From the NCBI GenBank assembly GCA_019057795.1, contig JAHLWS010000068.1:1-64000 (forward strand): 64,000 bases of DNA, written 5' to 3'. The position numbers and the translations under genes were made by a program. Positions 8,639-17,927 of the stretch are shown piece by piece; positions within the stretch are counted from its first letter, which is position 1; each line of letters opens with the position of its first letter. The notes beneath the pieces are model-generated. The model ran no database searches and was not told the origin of the DNA. It saw nothing but the letters and a program-made list of their open reading frames with translations. Source of the DNA: Promethearchaeota archaeon. Its GTDB lineage: Archaea; Asgardarchaeota; Lokiarchaeia; Sigyniarchaeales; SOKP01.

Positions 8639-9588
8639 GTAAAAATGAGATAATAAATAACCGTGCAGAAATAGCATTTTTTTATGATGTTAGAGATAAT
8701 AATCCTAATGGAGACCCTTTGGCAGAAAACAAACCAAGGATGGATGAAGAGACGGGAATAGGTATCGTAACTGATGTTCGACTTAAAAGAACTATTAGAG
8801 ATTATTTAAGGGATTATGAAAATCAAATAATTTTAATAGACGATTTTGAAAAAGACGATAATACTATTAAAATGGCTAGAGAAAGAGCTGAGGATTTTAT
8901 AAAAAAAAATAAAGATTCCAAACCATTAGATCTTTTAATAGAGAATTGCATTGATGTTAGATTATTTGGATGTGCTATTCCTTTGGGAGAAAAAAAGAAA
9001 TCGATCCAATTAACTGGACCTGTTCAATTTAATTATGGCAGGTCAGTTCATAAAATCGAGCCAATCCTCCTTCAAGGGACTGGAGCTTTTGCAAGTAGAC
9101 CAGGTATGAGACAACGTACATTTAGAAATGATTATATAATACATTACGGATTATATAGATTCTATGGTATAATCAATGAGAAATTAGGAGAAATAGCGAG
9201 ATTAACTGAATCAGACATTAAATTATTGATCAAAGCTCTTTGGAAAGGAACTGAAAGATTACAATCGAGATCAAAAATAGGACATTCTCCCCGATTGCTA
9301 GTTAAACTAGAATATAATGAACCCGAATTTTTTATCGGACAAATCGACAAATTAATTATCACTTCTAAAATAGATCCATCAATAGACGACTTAGCACTCC
9401 GAGATATTTCTGAATTTATTTTTGATATAGAGCCATTAGAGCAAAGAATAAAATCTAACATAGATAAAATAAAATGTGTATCTCTTAAGGCAGATCCAAG
9501 CTTAAAATTCAAGGATGATAAGAAAATAATAGATATTATGAATAAATGGAAAGATGAGAAAATTCCTATTGAGGATTTGAATTTTTAA
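8635..9588 (+). CDS. cas7: Cas7 (Csh2-type) Cascade backbone protein
   Basis: This 317-aa protein is the RAMP-fold backbone subunit that coats the crRNA spacer. The N-terminal signature (IAFFYDVRDNNPNGDPLA, then TDVRLKRTIRDYL) is typical of Csh2/Cas7b. Further family features are the VRLFGCAIP segment near residue 105 and the LTGPVQFNYGRSVH segment. Its start overlaps the cas11-like gene by 4 bp, and cas5 follows after 12 bp, consistent with one polycistronic mRNA. Confidence 0.95.
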   Translation: MSKNEIINNRAEIAFFYDVRDNNPNGDPLAENKPRMDEETGIGIVTDVRLKRTIRDYLRDYENQIILIDDFEKDDNTIKMARERAEDFIKKNKDSKPLDLLIENCIDVRLFGCAIPLGEKKKSIQLTGPVQFNYGRSVHKIEPILLQGTGAFASRPGMRQRTFRNDYIIHYGLYRFYGIINEKLGEIARLTESDIKLLIKALWKGTERLQSRSKIGHSPRLLVKLEYNEPEFFIGQIDKLIITSKIDPSIDDLALRDISEFIFDIEPLEQRIKSNIDKIKCVSLKADPSLKFKDDKKIIDIMNKWKDEKIPIEDLNF

Positions 9589-9600
9589 GGTATTTTTATA

Positions 9601-10410
9601 ATGGATGAATGTTTAACTTTTGATATTTCGGGAGATTTTGGATACTTTAAGAAGTTTTATACTACTTCATCTCCATTAACTTATGAAATCCCCCCAAAAA
9701 CAGCATTAACAGGGATAATAGGAGCCATTCTAGGATTATCTTATGAGCAACGATATGAATTATTTGAATGTAAATTTGGAATTAAAATTTTAAATGCAAT
9801 TAGAAAGATATATTTAGGAATTAATTGGTTAAATACTAAAGTAAGAAATACAAAAAATTTTCCTAATTCTAATAAAGATTTTCTAAATAGTCTACACTTA
9901 CCTCCTAAACCAAATATTGCTGTGTTTCTAGGAATGGAATGGTTAGGTCAATCACCCCATACTCAAGCAAAGTTAGAATTGCTAAAAGAACCAAAATACC
10001 GAATTTATTATCCAAATACGAACATTTTTTTTAATAAACTTCTAGAAAAAATTAAGGCTCATAAAAGCTATTTTACACCATTTTTAGGAGCAAGTGAATT
10101 TATTTGTAATTTTAAATTTAATGAACTTTTATATTTTACTAAAATTGAGAATAATTCCTCAGAAATCGAAATTAGTACAATTGTTCCAACAAATTTATTA
10201 AACCTTGAAAGCTCCAATCCAATTAATTTTATACATTCAAATTTATACAAAATAAATACTCCTTATATAATGAAAAACCCCCGAATTATACAAGATTATC
10301 AAGATATTCTATATAATCCCTTTGGGAAATCAATTAAGGTTGTTGTGAAAGAATATTATGAATTAAGAGCTAAAAATAATAAAAAAATTGAGAATGTTGT
10401 TTTCTTCTAA
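9601..10410 (+). CDS. cas5: Cas5 (type I-B) Cascade subunit
   Basis: This 269-aa RAMP protein caps the crRNA 5' handle in Cascade. The N-terminal region shows the Cas5 pattern: FDISGDFGYFKKFYTT followed by YEIPPKTALTGIIGAILG, a glycine-rich strand-helix motif. It lies between cas7 and cas3. The cas3 reading frame begins inside its last codons, which points to translational coupling. Confidence 0.93.
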   Translation: MDECLTFDISGDFGYFKKFYTTSSPLTYEIPPKTALTGIIGAILGLSYEQRYELFECKFGIKILNAIRKIYLGINWLNTKVRNTKNFPNSNKDFLNSLHLPPKPNIAVFLGMEWLGQSPHTQAKLELLKEPKYRIYYPNTNIFFNKLLEKIKAHKSYFTPFLGASEFICNFKFNELLYFTKIENNSSEIEISTIVPTNLLNLESSNPINFIHSNLYKINTPYIMKNPRIIQDYQDILYNPFGKSIKVVVKEYYELRAKNNKKIENVVFF

Positions 10411-13003
10411 TTTGTATAAAATAGAATCTCATCCAAATAAACCATTGAAAAAACATCTTCTAAATGTTATTAAAAGCTCTTTAAAATCTCTTTCATCTAT
10501 TTTAGAAAACAGTAATTTAAGCGATTATGAAGATTTTTTAAAAGATTATCTAATAATTATCGGATATTCCCATGATTTAGGAAAATCTACAGTTTATTTT
10601 CAAAATAAGTTATATTCTGAAAAGAGTATTAGGACAAGAGAAAGTTCTCATTCCCTTATTTCTTCTTTATTTACTTTAGTATTACTAAAAAATTATTTTG
10701 ATAATTATTCAAATCATAATAAAATAAAAGAATTTAAAGAGTTATTTATAATAGCAGGTTTTTCAATTGTTAAAAATCATCATTCTAATCTTAAGAATCT
10801 TTCTTTTCAGTTAGGAGAATTAACATCAAAATATAAAAATCAAGAATATTTAATGAAACAATTGAGCTCTTTAAAAAAAAATTATGATTACTTAGAAAAT
10901 CTTTATCATATTATAATAAAAGACAATATTAACATATTAAAATGTTTAACATTCAAAAATGTTTTTGAAATTGTTGAAGCAATAGTAGAGAAAATGGTTA
11001 ATGGTAAATCTGAAAATATATCAACAAGAACTATTTATCCAGAGATATCGTCTGGGTTTAATATTTTCAAAAGTAAAAAGAACAATGATGATTTGGAAAA
11101 TAAGATCTTTTTATATATTCTAATTAAATTAATCAATTCTATTTTTTTAGAAGCAGACAAAATGGATGCTGCTTTTGATGGAACAAAAGAATTGCAATAT
11201 GAAATATTAAAAGAATTACCGAAAAGAATTCACCAAAGAATTGATAATCTCAGAAATAATACATTAGACAAAGAAAACCACATTTTTATTGACCGAAATA
11301 AAATATTTGAAGAATCTAAAAGTAATTTGATAAAGTATCTTAAAGAAGAAAATAGTTCTAAAGTTTTGACTTTTAATGCTCCAACTGGATTTGGTAAAAC
11401 ACTTTCTGTTATTAATTGTGTATCCGAATTAATCAATTTCTTAAATAAAGGATCAAATAAAGGAGTTATTAATCAAAAGAAATTGATTTTTAACAAAATA
11501 ATATACTGTTTACCATTTTTGAGCATAACAGATCAAATTTTTAATGAATTTCAAAAAATATTAATACTTGAATCTAACAAACCCTCAGAATTAGTAATTT
11601 GTCATAATCACAGAACTGAGATGAATTATTACAATATTAATGAAGAGCAATTTGCAGGATTAGATGCTCGATTGTTAATTGAGGGATGGAATTCTAATAT
11701 TATTGTAACGACATTTCATCAATTATTTTATTCCTTGTTTTTCAATATTAATATGTTAAACATAAAATTCCATAAAATAATTAATAGTGTTGTTATTTTA
11801 GATGAGATTCAGAGCTTTCCTTTAAAATATTGGATATTAATAAGAGAAGTATTTCAGACTTTAATAAAAAACTTTAATGTTAAAATTATTCTAGTTTCAG
11901 CAACATTACCAATGATTTTTAATGAAAAATCTTCTTTTGAACTTGTGAAAGATAAAGAACAATACTTTAATAGTTTAGACCGTATAAACATACTTATTCA
12001 AAAAAGATTTCATTATGAACTGATTGACCTTTTAGATTTTTTCATTCATTATTTAAAAAATCATCCTGAAGAAAAAAAAATTTTATGTGTTTTCAATACA
12101 AGAAAGTCAGCAAGACAATTTTTTCATGCTCTTAATAGAAAAATAGAAAATCGACAAAATTTTTATCTTTTTTTTCTTTCAAGTGATGTGCTTATTAAGG
12201 ATAGGCAAGAAAGGATAAAAATTATAAAAGAATATCTTTCAGAGCGAAATTTAAAAAAGAAATTAATTTTAATTAGTACTCAAGTTATTGAAGCAGGGAT
12301 AGATTTAGATTTTAATGTAGTTTTTCGAGATTTTGCCCCATTAGATTCTTTAATTCAAGTAGCAGGCAGGTGCAATCGTAATAATAGTTTAAAAAAGAAA
12401 GGAGAATTTTATATATTTAGATTATTTGACATTGAAAATGAAAATTATTTTTCAGATTATATTTACGACCTTACTCTTTTAGAAATAACTAAGAAGATAA
12501 TATTCAAATTTAATAATAACTCCGAATTGAATTCCAAATTTCTTAAACTATCAGAAAATGCGTGGTTTGAAATGTCTAAAGAATATTTTCAAAAGATTCA
12601 AAAAGAAAAATACTCTACTCCAGATTATTCTTTGAGAATTCTTAATGAAATATATAAGTTTAATTTTTTTGACATTTCAAAAAAGTTTAAATTAATCGAA
12701 GATTTTTCAAACTTTCAATTCTATTTAAATATTAATGAAGAATCAAATAATATTTGGAAAAAATTCCTTGATTTAAAAAATGAGAGAGATTTAACAAAGC
12801 GGTATTCAAAATACATAAATCTAAAATCAGATCTAGAATCTTATATTCTTAATTATAATGCTAATAGGACAGAAACTAAAAATATTACAGATTTTATGCT
12901 TAAATATAAACTTAATACTTCTAAAAGAAATTTTATTTATATTCCAAGAGAATTAATAGAATTAATATATGATATATGTGGTTTGAATTTTGAACGGTTT
13001 TAA
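10388..13003 (+). CDS. cas3: Cas3 HD nuclease-helicase
   Basis: Cas3 is recruited by R-loop-bound Cascade to unwind and degrade target DNA. The 871-aa protein fuses both activities. The N-terminal HD domain shows GYSHDLGKS and a later KNHHSN. The SF2 helicase shows Walker A (NAPTGFGKT), a DEIQ box (VILDEIQSF), motif III (LVSATLP), motif V (STQVIEAGIDLDF) and motif VI (QVAGRCNRN). The longest frame begins with TTG at 10388; the ATG at 10394 is an equally good start. Either start overlaps the end of cas5. All key residues look intact. Confidence 0.95.
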   Translation: MRMLFSSNLYKIESHPNKPLKKHLLNVIKSSLKSLSSILENSNLSDYEDFLKDYLIIIGYSHDLGKSTVYFQNKLYSEKSIRTRESSHSLISSLFTLVLLKNYFDNYSNHNKIKEFKELFIIAGFSIVKNHHSNLKNLSFQLGELTSKYKNQEYLMKQLSSLKKNYDYLENLYHIIIKDNINILKCLTFKNVFEIVEAIVEKMVNGKSENISTRTIYPEISSGFNIFKSKKNNDDLENKIFLYILIKLINSIFLEADKMDAAFDGTKELQYEILKELPKRIHQRIDNLRNNTLDKENHIFIDRNKIFEESKSNLIKYLKEENSSKVLTFNAPTGFGKTLSVINCVSELINFLNKGSNKGVINQKKLIFNKIIYCLPFLSITDQIFNEFQKILILESNKPSELVICHNHRTEMNYYNINEEQFAGLDARLLIEGWNSNIIVTTFHQLFYSLFFNINMLNIKFHKIINSVVILDEIQSFPLKYWILIREVFQTLIKNFNVKIILVSATLPMIFNEKSSFELVKDKEQYFNSLDRINILIQKRFHYELIDLLDFFIHYLKNHPEEKKILCVFNTRKSARQFFHALNRKIENRQNFYLFFLSSDVLIKDRQERIKIIKEYLSERNLKKKLILISTQVIEAGIDLDFNVVFRDFAPLDSLIQVAGRCNRNNSLKKKGEFYIFRLFDIENENYFSDYIYDLTLLEITKKIIFKFNNNSELNSKFLKLSENAWFEMSKEYFQKIQKEKYSTPDYSLRILNEIYKFNFFDISKKFKLIEDFSNFQFYLNINEESNNIWKKFLDLKNERDLTKRYSKYINLKSDLESYILNYNANRTETKNITDFMLKYKLNTSKRNFIYIPRELIELIYDICGLNFERF

Positions 13004-13022
13004 AAAATTAATTAAGTAAATT

Positions 13023-13886
13023 ATGCTTAAATTAACATTTGAGTTATATCCGGAAGACGGAAGAATCAAGCCTTATGGTCATCCTTATGGTTATATTTTC
13101 CGTGGTGTTATAATGAAGTGGTTAAGTGATATTAAGCCAGAATTAGTTCATAAGCTTCACGAATTCGAGGAAATCCGGCCATATTCCATTAATTATATCA
13201 TCCATAAAAAGGTTCCTAAGCTTGACTTTATCATCGTTTCTTACGATGATGAGATACAAGATGCATTATTTCAAGATTTAATCACTTCTGAAAAAAATAT
13301 AATACATATTGGTCAAAAGGATTACTATATTTCCCAAGTGAGATTTGAGCGTATTAATATTCGAGATCTAATCGATCAATCAAATCCTGTAAAGTCATTT
13401 AACCTTAATTTTATACGCCCCATATATTTTAACACGAGTAAGGGGGATTATCCAGTGAGATTCCCTATTCCTATCCTTTTATTCGGTAATTTGGCGAAAT
13501 TATGGAACGAAACTGCGAAAAATACCTCTGAAATTGACCGAGAAAATTTTTTAAATTGGGTTAATGTTCATGTGTATGTTAGTGGTTATAAAATGAAGTC
13601 AGTTCGCACCGAAATAGGCAAGCCAAAACCTGTGGTAGGAGGTTTAGGAAATGTAAGTTATAGAGTTGTGAAAATAAACAAACATTATTATAAACATATG
13701 TTAAAAGAAATGAATCGTGAATATGATTACAAATTCGTTAACGATGATTATTCGGGTAATTGTCGCTGGTTAGAGATTTTGTGTAAGCTTGGTGAATATA
13801 CGAATGTTGGTGCTAATCGGACGGCGGGAATGGGAGTAATTCATTATTATCCAGGAAATTATTTAACGGAAAAAAACCTGTTATAG
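13023..13886 (+). CDS. cas6: Cas6 pre-crRNA endoribonuclease
   Basis: This 287-aa RAMP protein cleaves the repeat at the base of its hairpin to release crRNAs with the ATTGAAAC handle. It has the C-terminal glycine-rich loop typical of Cas6 (NVGANRTAGMGVIHYYP) and an N-terminal PYGHPYGYIFRGVI segment that carries a candidate catalytic His. It is the last gene of the interference block, 19 bp after cas3. By eye it is less AT-biased than cas3 and cas5, which may mean a separate history. Confidence 0.92.
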   Translation: MLKLTFELYPEDGRIKPYGHPYGYIFRGVIMKWLSDIKPELVHKLHEFEEIRPYSINYIIHKKVPKLDFIIVSYDDEIQDALFQDLITSEKNIIHIGQKDYYISQVRFERINIRDLIDQSNPVKSFNLNFIRPIYFNTSKGDYPVRFPIPILLFGNLAKLWNETAKNTSEIDRENFLNWVNVHVYVSGYKMKSVRTEIGKPKPVVGGLGNVSYRVVKINKHYYKHMLKEMNREYDYKFVNDDYSGNCRWLEILCKLGEYTNVGANRTAGMGVIHYYPGNYLTEKNLL

Positions 13887-14212
13887 AGATAAATATCAAG
13901 TTTTTTGTCTCTAAATATTTCTCATCTCCTAATTATTTGTTCAAATTCTATTTTTAATTTTTATTTTTAATATTGGGCATTGATTTTTATTTATCGTTAT
14001 CTTTATCATTAAAGGTATCTATACAAAGTTTAAGGATGAAATTTTCTAAGAAAACTCACTTATCTTAATTAAGAAAAAGTTTTAGGAAAAATATATCAAC
14101 AGAAGAGAATGTTAATTTTTAGATTTATCTAAATTAAAAACAGGTTACTATAATAAAAATAGTAATTTAAATATAAGAAATTATTTTGTATTAGTTTTAT
14201 CATAAAAATTTT
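13887..14212. other. Intergenic end of the cas locus
   Basis: This 326-bp AT-rich stretch lies between cas6 and the IS element. Just after the cas6 stop is a T-rich run (GTTTTTTGTCTC near 13905-13916) that could terminate the cas transcript. I see no ORF or RNA gene in the rest. Confidence 0.4.
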
Positions 14213-14245
14213 GGCTAATTTTACAAAAGTAGGATCAATTATAAA
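14213..14245. repeat. Left terminal inverted repeat of the IS
   Basis: 33 bp, inverted match to 15806-15838 with a single mismatch at the 18th base. Confidence 0.9.
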
Positions 14246-14265
14246 TTAGCCCTTTTTTTCATTAT

Positions 14266-14634
14266 CTACATTGATATCACCCAATTTTGTATGTTTGGTA
14301 ATTCTAAAACTTTTAAATTGTTCATGTAAAAACTCCCGCGTACATTTCTACTTATTTGGATCTCTTCTAATATTTCGGGCCGATTTTGGACTATTTCAGT
14401 CGCACGAATCCTTCTCTCCACGGATTTAACGGTTTTCGGACCTCTGAGCCTCATCTTCGAATGGAGGATAGAGTTTTTATTCTCGGAAAGATTATATTGA
14501 ATGCTCAGTAGAGCAAAGAGATTAAGTACTTCTGTCAGCGCCGTTGCGAGCGAGGCTCGCAGATTCTTACTTATCTTTACCGTTTTCCTATACGGGTCTA
14601 CTTTTGCGTAAAACCTTTTTCCCTTGTCAAACAC
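14266..14634 (-). pseudogene. C-terminal part of IS transposase (other frame)
   Basis: This 122-aa frame starts at a GTG (FDKGKRFYAKVDPYRKTV...) and is rich in Arg and Lys. It stays open upstream of the GTG into the end of the main transposase frame, offset by +1. It is therefore most likely the C-terminal part of the same transposase. It is reached either through a frameshift mutation, a sequencing error in the A- and G-rich junction near 14650-14700, or programmed +1 frameshifting. Confidence 0.65.
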
Positions 14635-14635
14635 T

Positions 14636-15607
14636 TTAAATACGCCCCCTCTTACCCTGCTTCTTTTTCGTTTTTGGAGGGTTTTTTTTGCGCTTGTTGT
14701 TCGAACCCTTTGGTCTGCCCTTTTTCTTTGAAGGTGGAGGATTTAAAGGAGCTCTCGTTGTCATGTAGTAGCCCTCGCGCTTGGCACGCTTCTTGGTAAT
14801 GTCTGTTTTCACGCCAATTTCAGTGGTTATTCTTTCCGTGTCGGTATATTCGTGTAGCTTTATGACGGCTTTACCGAAGGGTTTTTTATGCTTATGGATA
14901 ACATGGATGATTTCTCTACCCAAATTTTTGACCATCGCAATGGTACTACCCCAAGCGTCCGATGTTACGATTGCAATTGGGTACTTAGTATTCCGTTCTG
15001 CCTCGTCAAACACTTCGCGCATGTCTTTTTCTTTCCTCGTTGGCGAGACTTTTATACCGAGCGTCTTGCGGGACTCATATCCCGTGGCAACGATAATGTA
15101 GATGGGCTTACCTTCAATCTCCAAGAATGTCTCGTCAATGGCAATGGCTCTATCTGGCTGAGGTATATTCACGAGGGAGTCCAGCGTTTGATGCTTCTCA
15201 ATTGCCGTCTCAATCTCAGTCCTAAGAACAGAAATCTGAGACGGTGATACGCCATATTTTTTGGCAATTGTCTTGTTTTTCGCCCCGTCCTTCAGCAAGT
15301 CGTAATATAACTGCTTAAGTTTGGAATTGATTAATTTCTTATACTCGAAAGATGTAGTTACAATAAATTGTCTTCCTTTTTTGCGTTTTCTTTTACTTCT
15401 TTCTTTTAAGCATGCTGGATTTTTACAGATAAAGCATTCAACCCTATTACTACCGCTTTTTTTAGTTCCATTGGTCCCGATCATCGAGCTACCACAATCA
15501 GGACACTTAATTTTTATTTTGAAGAGCGGGATTTGAAGGCCATTCACCATTACGGCAAAAATGGTTCGCCAAATTATTTCTAAATTTTTGAAATTTCTTT
15601 CAGTCAT
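14636..15607 (-). CDS. DDE transposase (N-terminal and catalytic part)
   Basis: This 323-aa protein has an N-terminal zinc ribbon (CPDCG, then CFICKNPAC), a basic segment and a helix-turn-helix (KTIAKKYGVSPSQISVLR). A DDE-type core follows: AIDETFLEIEGKPIYIIVA gives the first Asp, and IVTSDAWGS the second. The end is a Lys/Pro-rich tail truncated by a frame change. It mobilises the flanking inverted repeats by cut-and-paste or copy-type transposition; which of these is not visible. The IS family is not assigned. Confidence 0.85.
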   Translation of the reverse strand: MTERNFKNLEIIWRTIFAVMVNGLQIPLFKIKIKCPDCGSSMIGTNGTKKSGSNRVECFICKNPACLKERSKRKRKKGRQFIVTTSFEYKKLINSKLKQLYYDLLKDGAKNKTIAKKYGVSPSQISVLRTEIETAIEKHQTLDSLVNIPQPDRAIAIDETFLEIEGKPIYIIVATGYESRKTLGIKVSPTRKEKDMREVFDEAERNTKYPIAIVTSDAWGSTIAMVKNLGREIIHVIHKHKKPFGKAVIKLHEYTDTERITTEIGVKTDITKKRAKREGYYMTTRAPLNPPPSKKKGRPKGSNNKRKKNPPKTKKKQGKRGRI

Positions 15608-15805
15608 GAAGAATAATTATTATTTAAAAGATAAATGAGTTTTGATGAGAAATCAAATGTTTTAAGATAATTTGAATAAATGATTAAATGCGTTCTTATA
15701 GTCGGCAAAAATCTATAATTTGCAGAAATATAATGTCGTGCAAAAGTGGTAGAAGATCAAAGAAAAGTAGTAAAATGGCTTAATTTACGAAACTAGATGA
15801 ATCAG

Positions 15806-15838
15806 TTTATAATTGATCCTTCTTTTGTAAAATTAGCC
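15806..15838. repeat. Right terminal inverted repeat of the IS
   Basis: 33 bp, inverted match (32/33) to 14213-14245. Confidence 0.9.
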
Positions 15839-15842
15839 GAAA

Positions 15843-15873
15843 TTACTAAATTATTATCGTAATTTTTTATTTA
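15843..15873. repeat. 31-bp direct repeat, copy 1 (orphan promoter copy)
   Basis: This stretch is identical to 16622-16652, which forms the promoter of the TFB-like gene; both copies are followed shortly by CGATGCT. Copy 1 lies immediately outside the IS right end and has no rightward gene behind it. It looks like a duplicated promoter fragment. Confidence 0.8.
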
Positions 15874-15963
15874 AATCCTAATTACGATGCTATTATTTTA
15901 TTAGGAAAAATTTTAAATTCAAAAACATGGCTCCTAATTTTGGATTTAAACTTAGGCAGTTAA

Positions 15964-16374
15964 TTAATCAATTTTTTTCAAAGTTTCTTTTTTAATATTT
16001 TCCAATTTCGTAGAAAAGTCTTGTTTCTTTATATGTTGAGATAGCTCTCTCATTAATAGTACTTTATTAGTTTTTACTGATGATTTAGCATTTTCTATCC
16101 TTTGGGTAAAATTAGTTATTGCTTTTTTTTTATCTTTTATTGGAAGTTCTTTGATAAATGCTCCCGATAAATCCTTAATTAATTTATCTTTAATAGGATC
16201 TGACCAACCATATTTAGATCTTATAAAATTACACTGAATAAATTTCTCTTTATTTAATTCAAAATAAGGACAACTACGGCAATATAGATCTTGTAAGTAT
16301 AAAGATGTTTTTGGACATAAAACTAAATCTATTTCTATCTTATCAGGTCTAATCGCTATCTTCTTAACTTTCAT
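15964..16374 (-). CDS. Small cysteine-cluster protein
   Basis: This 136-aa hypothetical protein has four N-terminal cysteines at residues 20, 32, 35 and 48 (LVLCPKT, then YCRSCPYF, then QCNF). The spacing is seen in small archaeal proteins that bind zinc or an iron-sulfur cluster. The remaining 85 residues are Lys/Glu-rich and helical. It stands alone between the IS and the TFB-like gene and faces leftward. Its function is unknown. Confidence 0.65.
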   Translation of the reverse strand: MKVKKIAIRPDKIEIDLVLCPKTSLYLQDLYCRSCPYFELNKEKFIQCNFIRSKYGWSDPIKDKLIKDLSGAFIKELPIKDKKKAITNFTQRIENAKSSVKTNKVLLMRELSQHIKKQDFSTKLENIKKETLKKID

Positions 16375-16641
16375 TTAATCAGGATTTCATAATTACCTTA
16401 CAAAGAGTATTTGAGTTTAAAAACGAATTATCTTAAATAAATAGATAAATTCATCAATTAATTGATAAAAATTGAGTATTATAAACTTATTTAATTCGAT
16501 TTTCTTGATAAGAGACCTTGTTTATACTTGGATTCGAAAATATTTTATGCTTGTATGAAGCCCACAAACCATTAAAAGAATTGGACTTCTTGCATATATT
16601 CATCTTTTCTAATTTGGAAAGTTACTAAATTATTATCGTAA

Positions 16642-16660
16642 TTTTTTATTTATATACTTT
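16642..16660 (+). promoter_or_regulatory. TATA-type promoter of the TFB-like gene
   Basis: The 19-nt string TTTTTTATTTATATACTTT ends 18 bp before the ATG at 16679, as expected for an archaeal TATA box on a nearly leaderless mRNA. The identical 19 nt recurs at 37378-37396, at a similar distance (17 bp) from another ATG. Confidence 0.65.
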
Positions 16661-16678
16661 CGATGCTTTGTTGTTTTA

Positions 16679-17380
16679 ATGATTACTCAAGAAACAATAG
16701 GTCAGATCGAAACCTTAAGAAAACAAGAATTAACTTACGACCTGCCATTCGCCAAAGCGTTTGATTCGATCGTAAAAGAATTAAAGTTGCACGAGATGGT
16801 CGAATATAAGAAAGAGTGCCAAGATTTACTCTATCGAGTTCACTCCCGCATCAAAATATATACGAAGTTTAGTAAAGTGCGGTTGTTAGCTCCCATTGTC
16901 GTTTACGCGGTCTTTAGGTCGAAGGGAACGACAATTAAAGCGCGTGACATTTGCCGGGCTTCAAATATTCCCTTAGCCGATTTCAAAAAAGGGTTGCTTA
17001 TCGTCAATCCAGTTTATTTAGAGTACGTTAAGCGCAACTGCGAAGTGTCTGTGTCTCAACTGATCGCTAAAATGATCGCCAAATTTAGCTTGGATTCTAC
17101 CTTTAAGGAAGTGACAAGGGAAATATTTAGAAGGTTTTTCTCGTTGTTTAAAAACACGAAAGACAACATCGCGGCGGGGTTGATTATTACGCTCTCGTTC
17201 GTGGTTCTCGACTACAAACTACCGGTTTTTTCTGAAATATTCGAAGCGCTCGGAACAGATATAACCAGAGCTCACTACCACATAGAGCGTAAAATTTTCT
17301 TGCCGAACCAACTTGGGGCCTTCAAAGGCTTCGCAAAATCAAGGGAACGGCTCAAGCAATTCTTGCTTACGAAAATTTAG
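16679..17380 (+). CDS. TFB-like cyclin-fold protein (divergent transcription factor B)
   Basis: This 233-aa protein has two helical repeats that resemble the cyclin boxes of archaeal TFB/TFIIB. The first is LLAPIVVYAVFRSKG then KARDICRASNIPLADFKKG. The second is IAAGLIITLSFVVLDY then VFSEIFEALGTDITRAHYH. Each repeat ends in a helix-turn-helix-like segment. The N-terminal zinc ribbon and B-reader of normal TFB are absent. It may therefore bind TBP/DNA without recruiting polymerase normally, or serve element-specific promoters. It is GC-richer than the cas genes. The assignment is from fold-level pattern, not close identity. Confidence 0.6.
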   Translation: MITQETIGQIETLRKQELTYDLPFAKAFDSIVKELKLHEMVEYKKECQDLLYRVHSRIKIYTKFSKVRLLAPIVVYAVFRSKGTTIKARDICRASNIPLADFKKGLLIVNPVYLEYVKRNCEVSVSQLIAKMIAKFSLDSTFKEVTREIFRRFFSLFKNTKDNIAAGLIITLSFVVLDYKLPVFSEIFEALGTDITRAHYHIERKIFLPNQLGAFKGFAKSRERLKQFLLTKI

Positions 17381-17387
17381 TTTAGAG

Positions 17388-17417
17388 ACGGTTTATTTTA
17401 TTTATTTTTTTTTATCT
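17388..17417 (+). terminator. T-rich terminator after the TFB-like gene
   Basis: A run of T-rich sequence (TTTATTTTATTTATTTTTTTTTA) lies just after the stop at 17380. Archaeal termination commonly uses such T tracts without a stem. Confidence 0.4.
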
Positions 17418-17702
17418 TTACTGAATTAAAGAACCTCTGGAAATTTAATTTTTCTTTAAATAAGCTCGCCGATATTTGCTATAAAAATAAGAAAAATACA
17501 AACTAATTAACAGGTAAAAGCGGTGATAAGAAGTTTATTCCCTTAAAGAAGTCCAAAAAGTAAAGAATAATAGAAATGTTGTCGTCGATATAGAATCAAA
17601 TAACAATTCTCGCTCGATAGACGATTATTTGACGGTTGGTTGCTCTTCTCCTGACAATTGGGATTCCATGGTTCAAAAGCACTTAAAAAAGAGGTAGTTA
17701 CC

Positions 17703-17927
17703 GTGAAAAAATTGCGAAATGTCGAGTGGCAGAATTACCGGCACCCCGAATTTCTTCAATCTTTAAGTCTTAGCGTAAACGAGTTGAGATACATTAGATT
17801 ATTCTTAAAAGGCGGTGCCGCTTCTTTAGTTACCGAGATCTTGCGGGAGCGGAAAACTAAGCAGTTCAACTACCATCGAGACAACGACTTAAAAAACTAT
17901 AGCAAACTCGAGAAAATCAAAGCTTAA
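17703..17927 (+). CDS. Small hypothetical protein with an NYHR tail
   Basis: I choose the GTG at 17703 (V/MKKLRNVEWQNYRHPEF...), giving 74 aa, over the TTG at 17658. The protein is helical (LSVNELRYIRLFLKGGAAS) and ends with FNYHRDNDLKNY and a Lys-rich tail. The DNA encoding FNYHR recurs near 40471 as a remnant. Upstream, 17,577-17,697 holds an open stretch without a start (VVDIESNNNSRSIDDYL... to a TAG), which looks like the remains of another gene. Its composition matches the foreign, GC-richer set. Function is unknown. Confidence 0.5.
   Translation: MKKLRNVEWQNYRHPEFLQSLSLSVNELRYIRLFLKGGAASLVTEILRERKTKQFNYHRDNDLKNYSKLEKIKA
17867..17892 (+). repeat. Long-range imperfect direct repeat, copy A
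   Basis: 26 bp, matching 40471-40496 at 22 positions (CAACTACCATCGA is identical). It encodes the NYHR tail of the preceding small protein. Confidence 0.6.

Larger units (their letters stand above)
14213..15838 (-). mobile_element. Insertion sequence with 33-bp terminal inverted repeats
   Basis: The left end 14213-14245 and right end 15806-15838 are inverted copies that match at 32 of 33 positions, each starting GGCTAATTTTACAAAAG. They enclose about 1.6 kb with two leftward ORFs that together form one transposase. A target duplication is not clear: AAATT occurs at both outer flanks, but the flanks are AT-rich. I could not assign the IS family. The near-identical ends suggest a fairly recent insertion. 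Confidence 0.9.

Noticed and set aside
14781..15536. Rightward ORFs over the transposase gene
   Set aside because: They are antisense to a clear transposase, contain Cys/Phe-rich unnatural sequence and have no family pattern.
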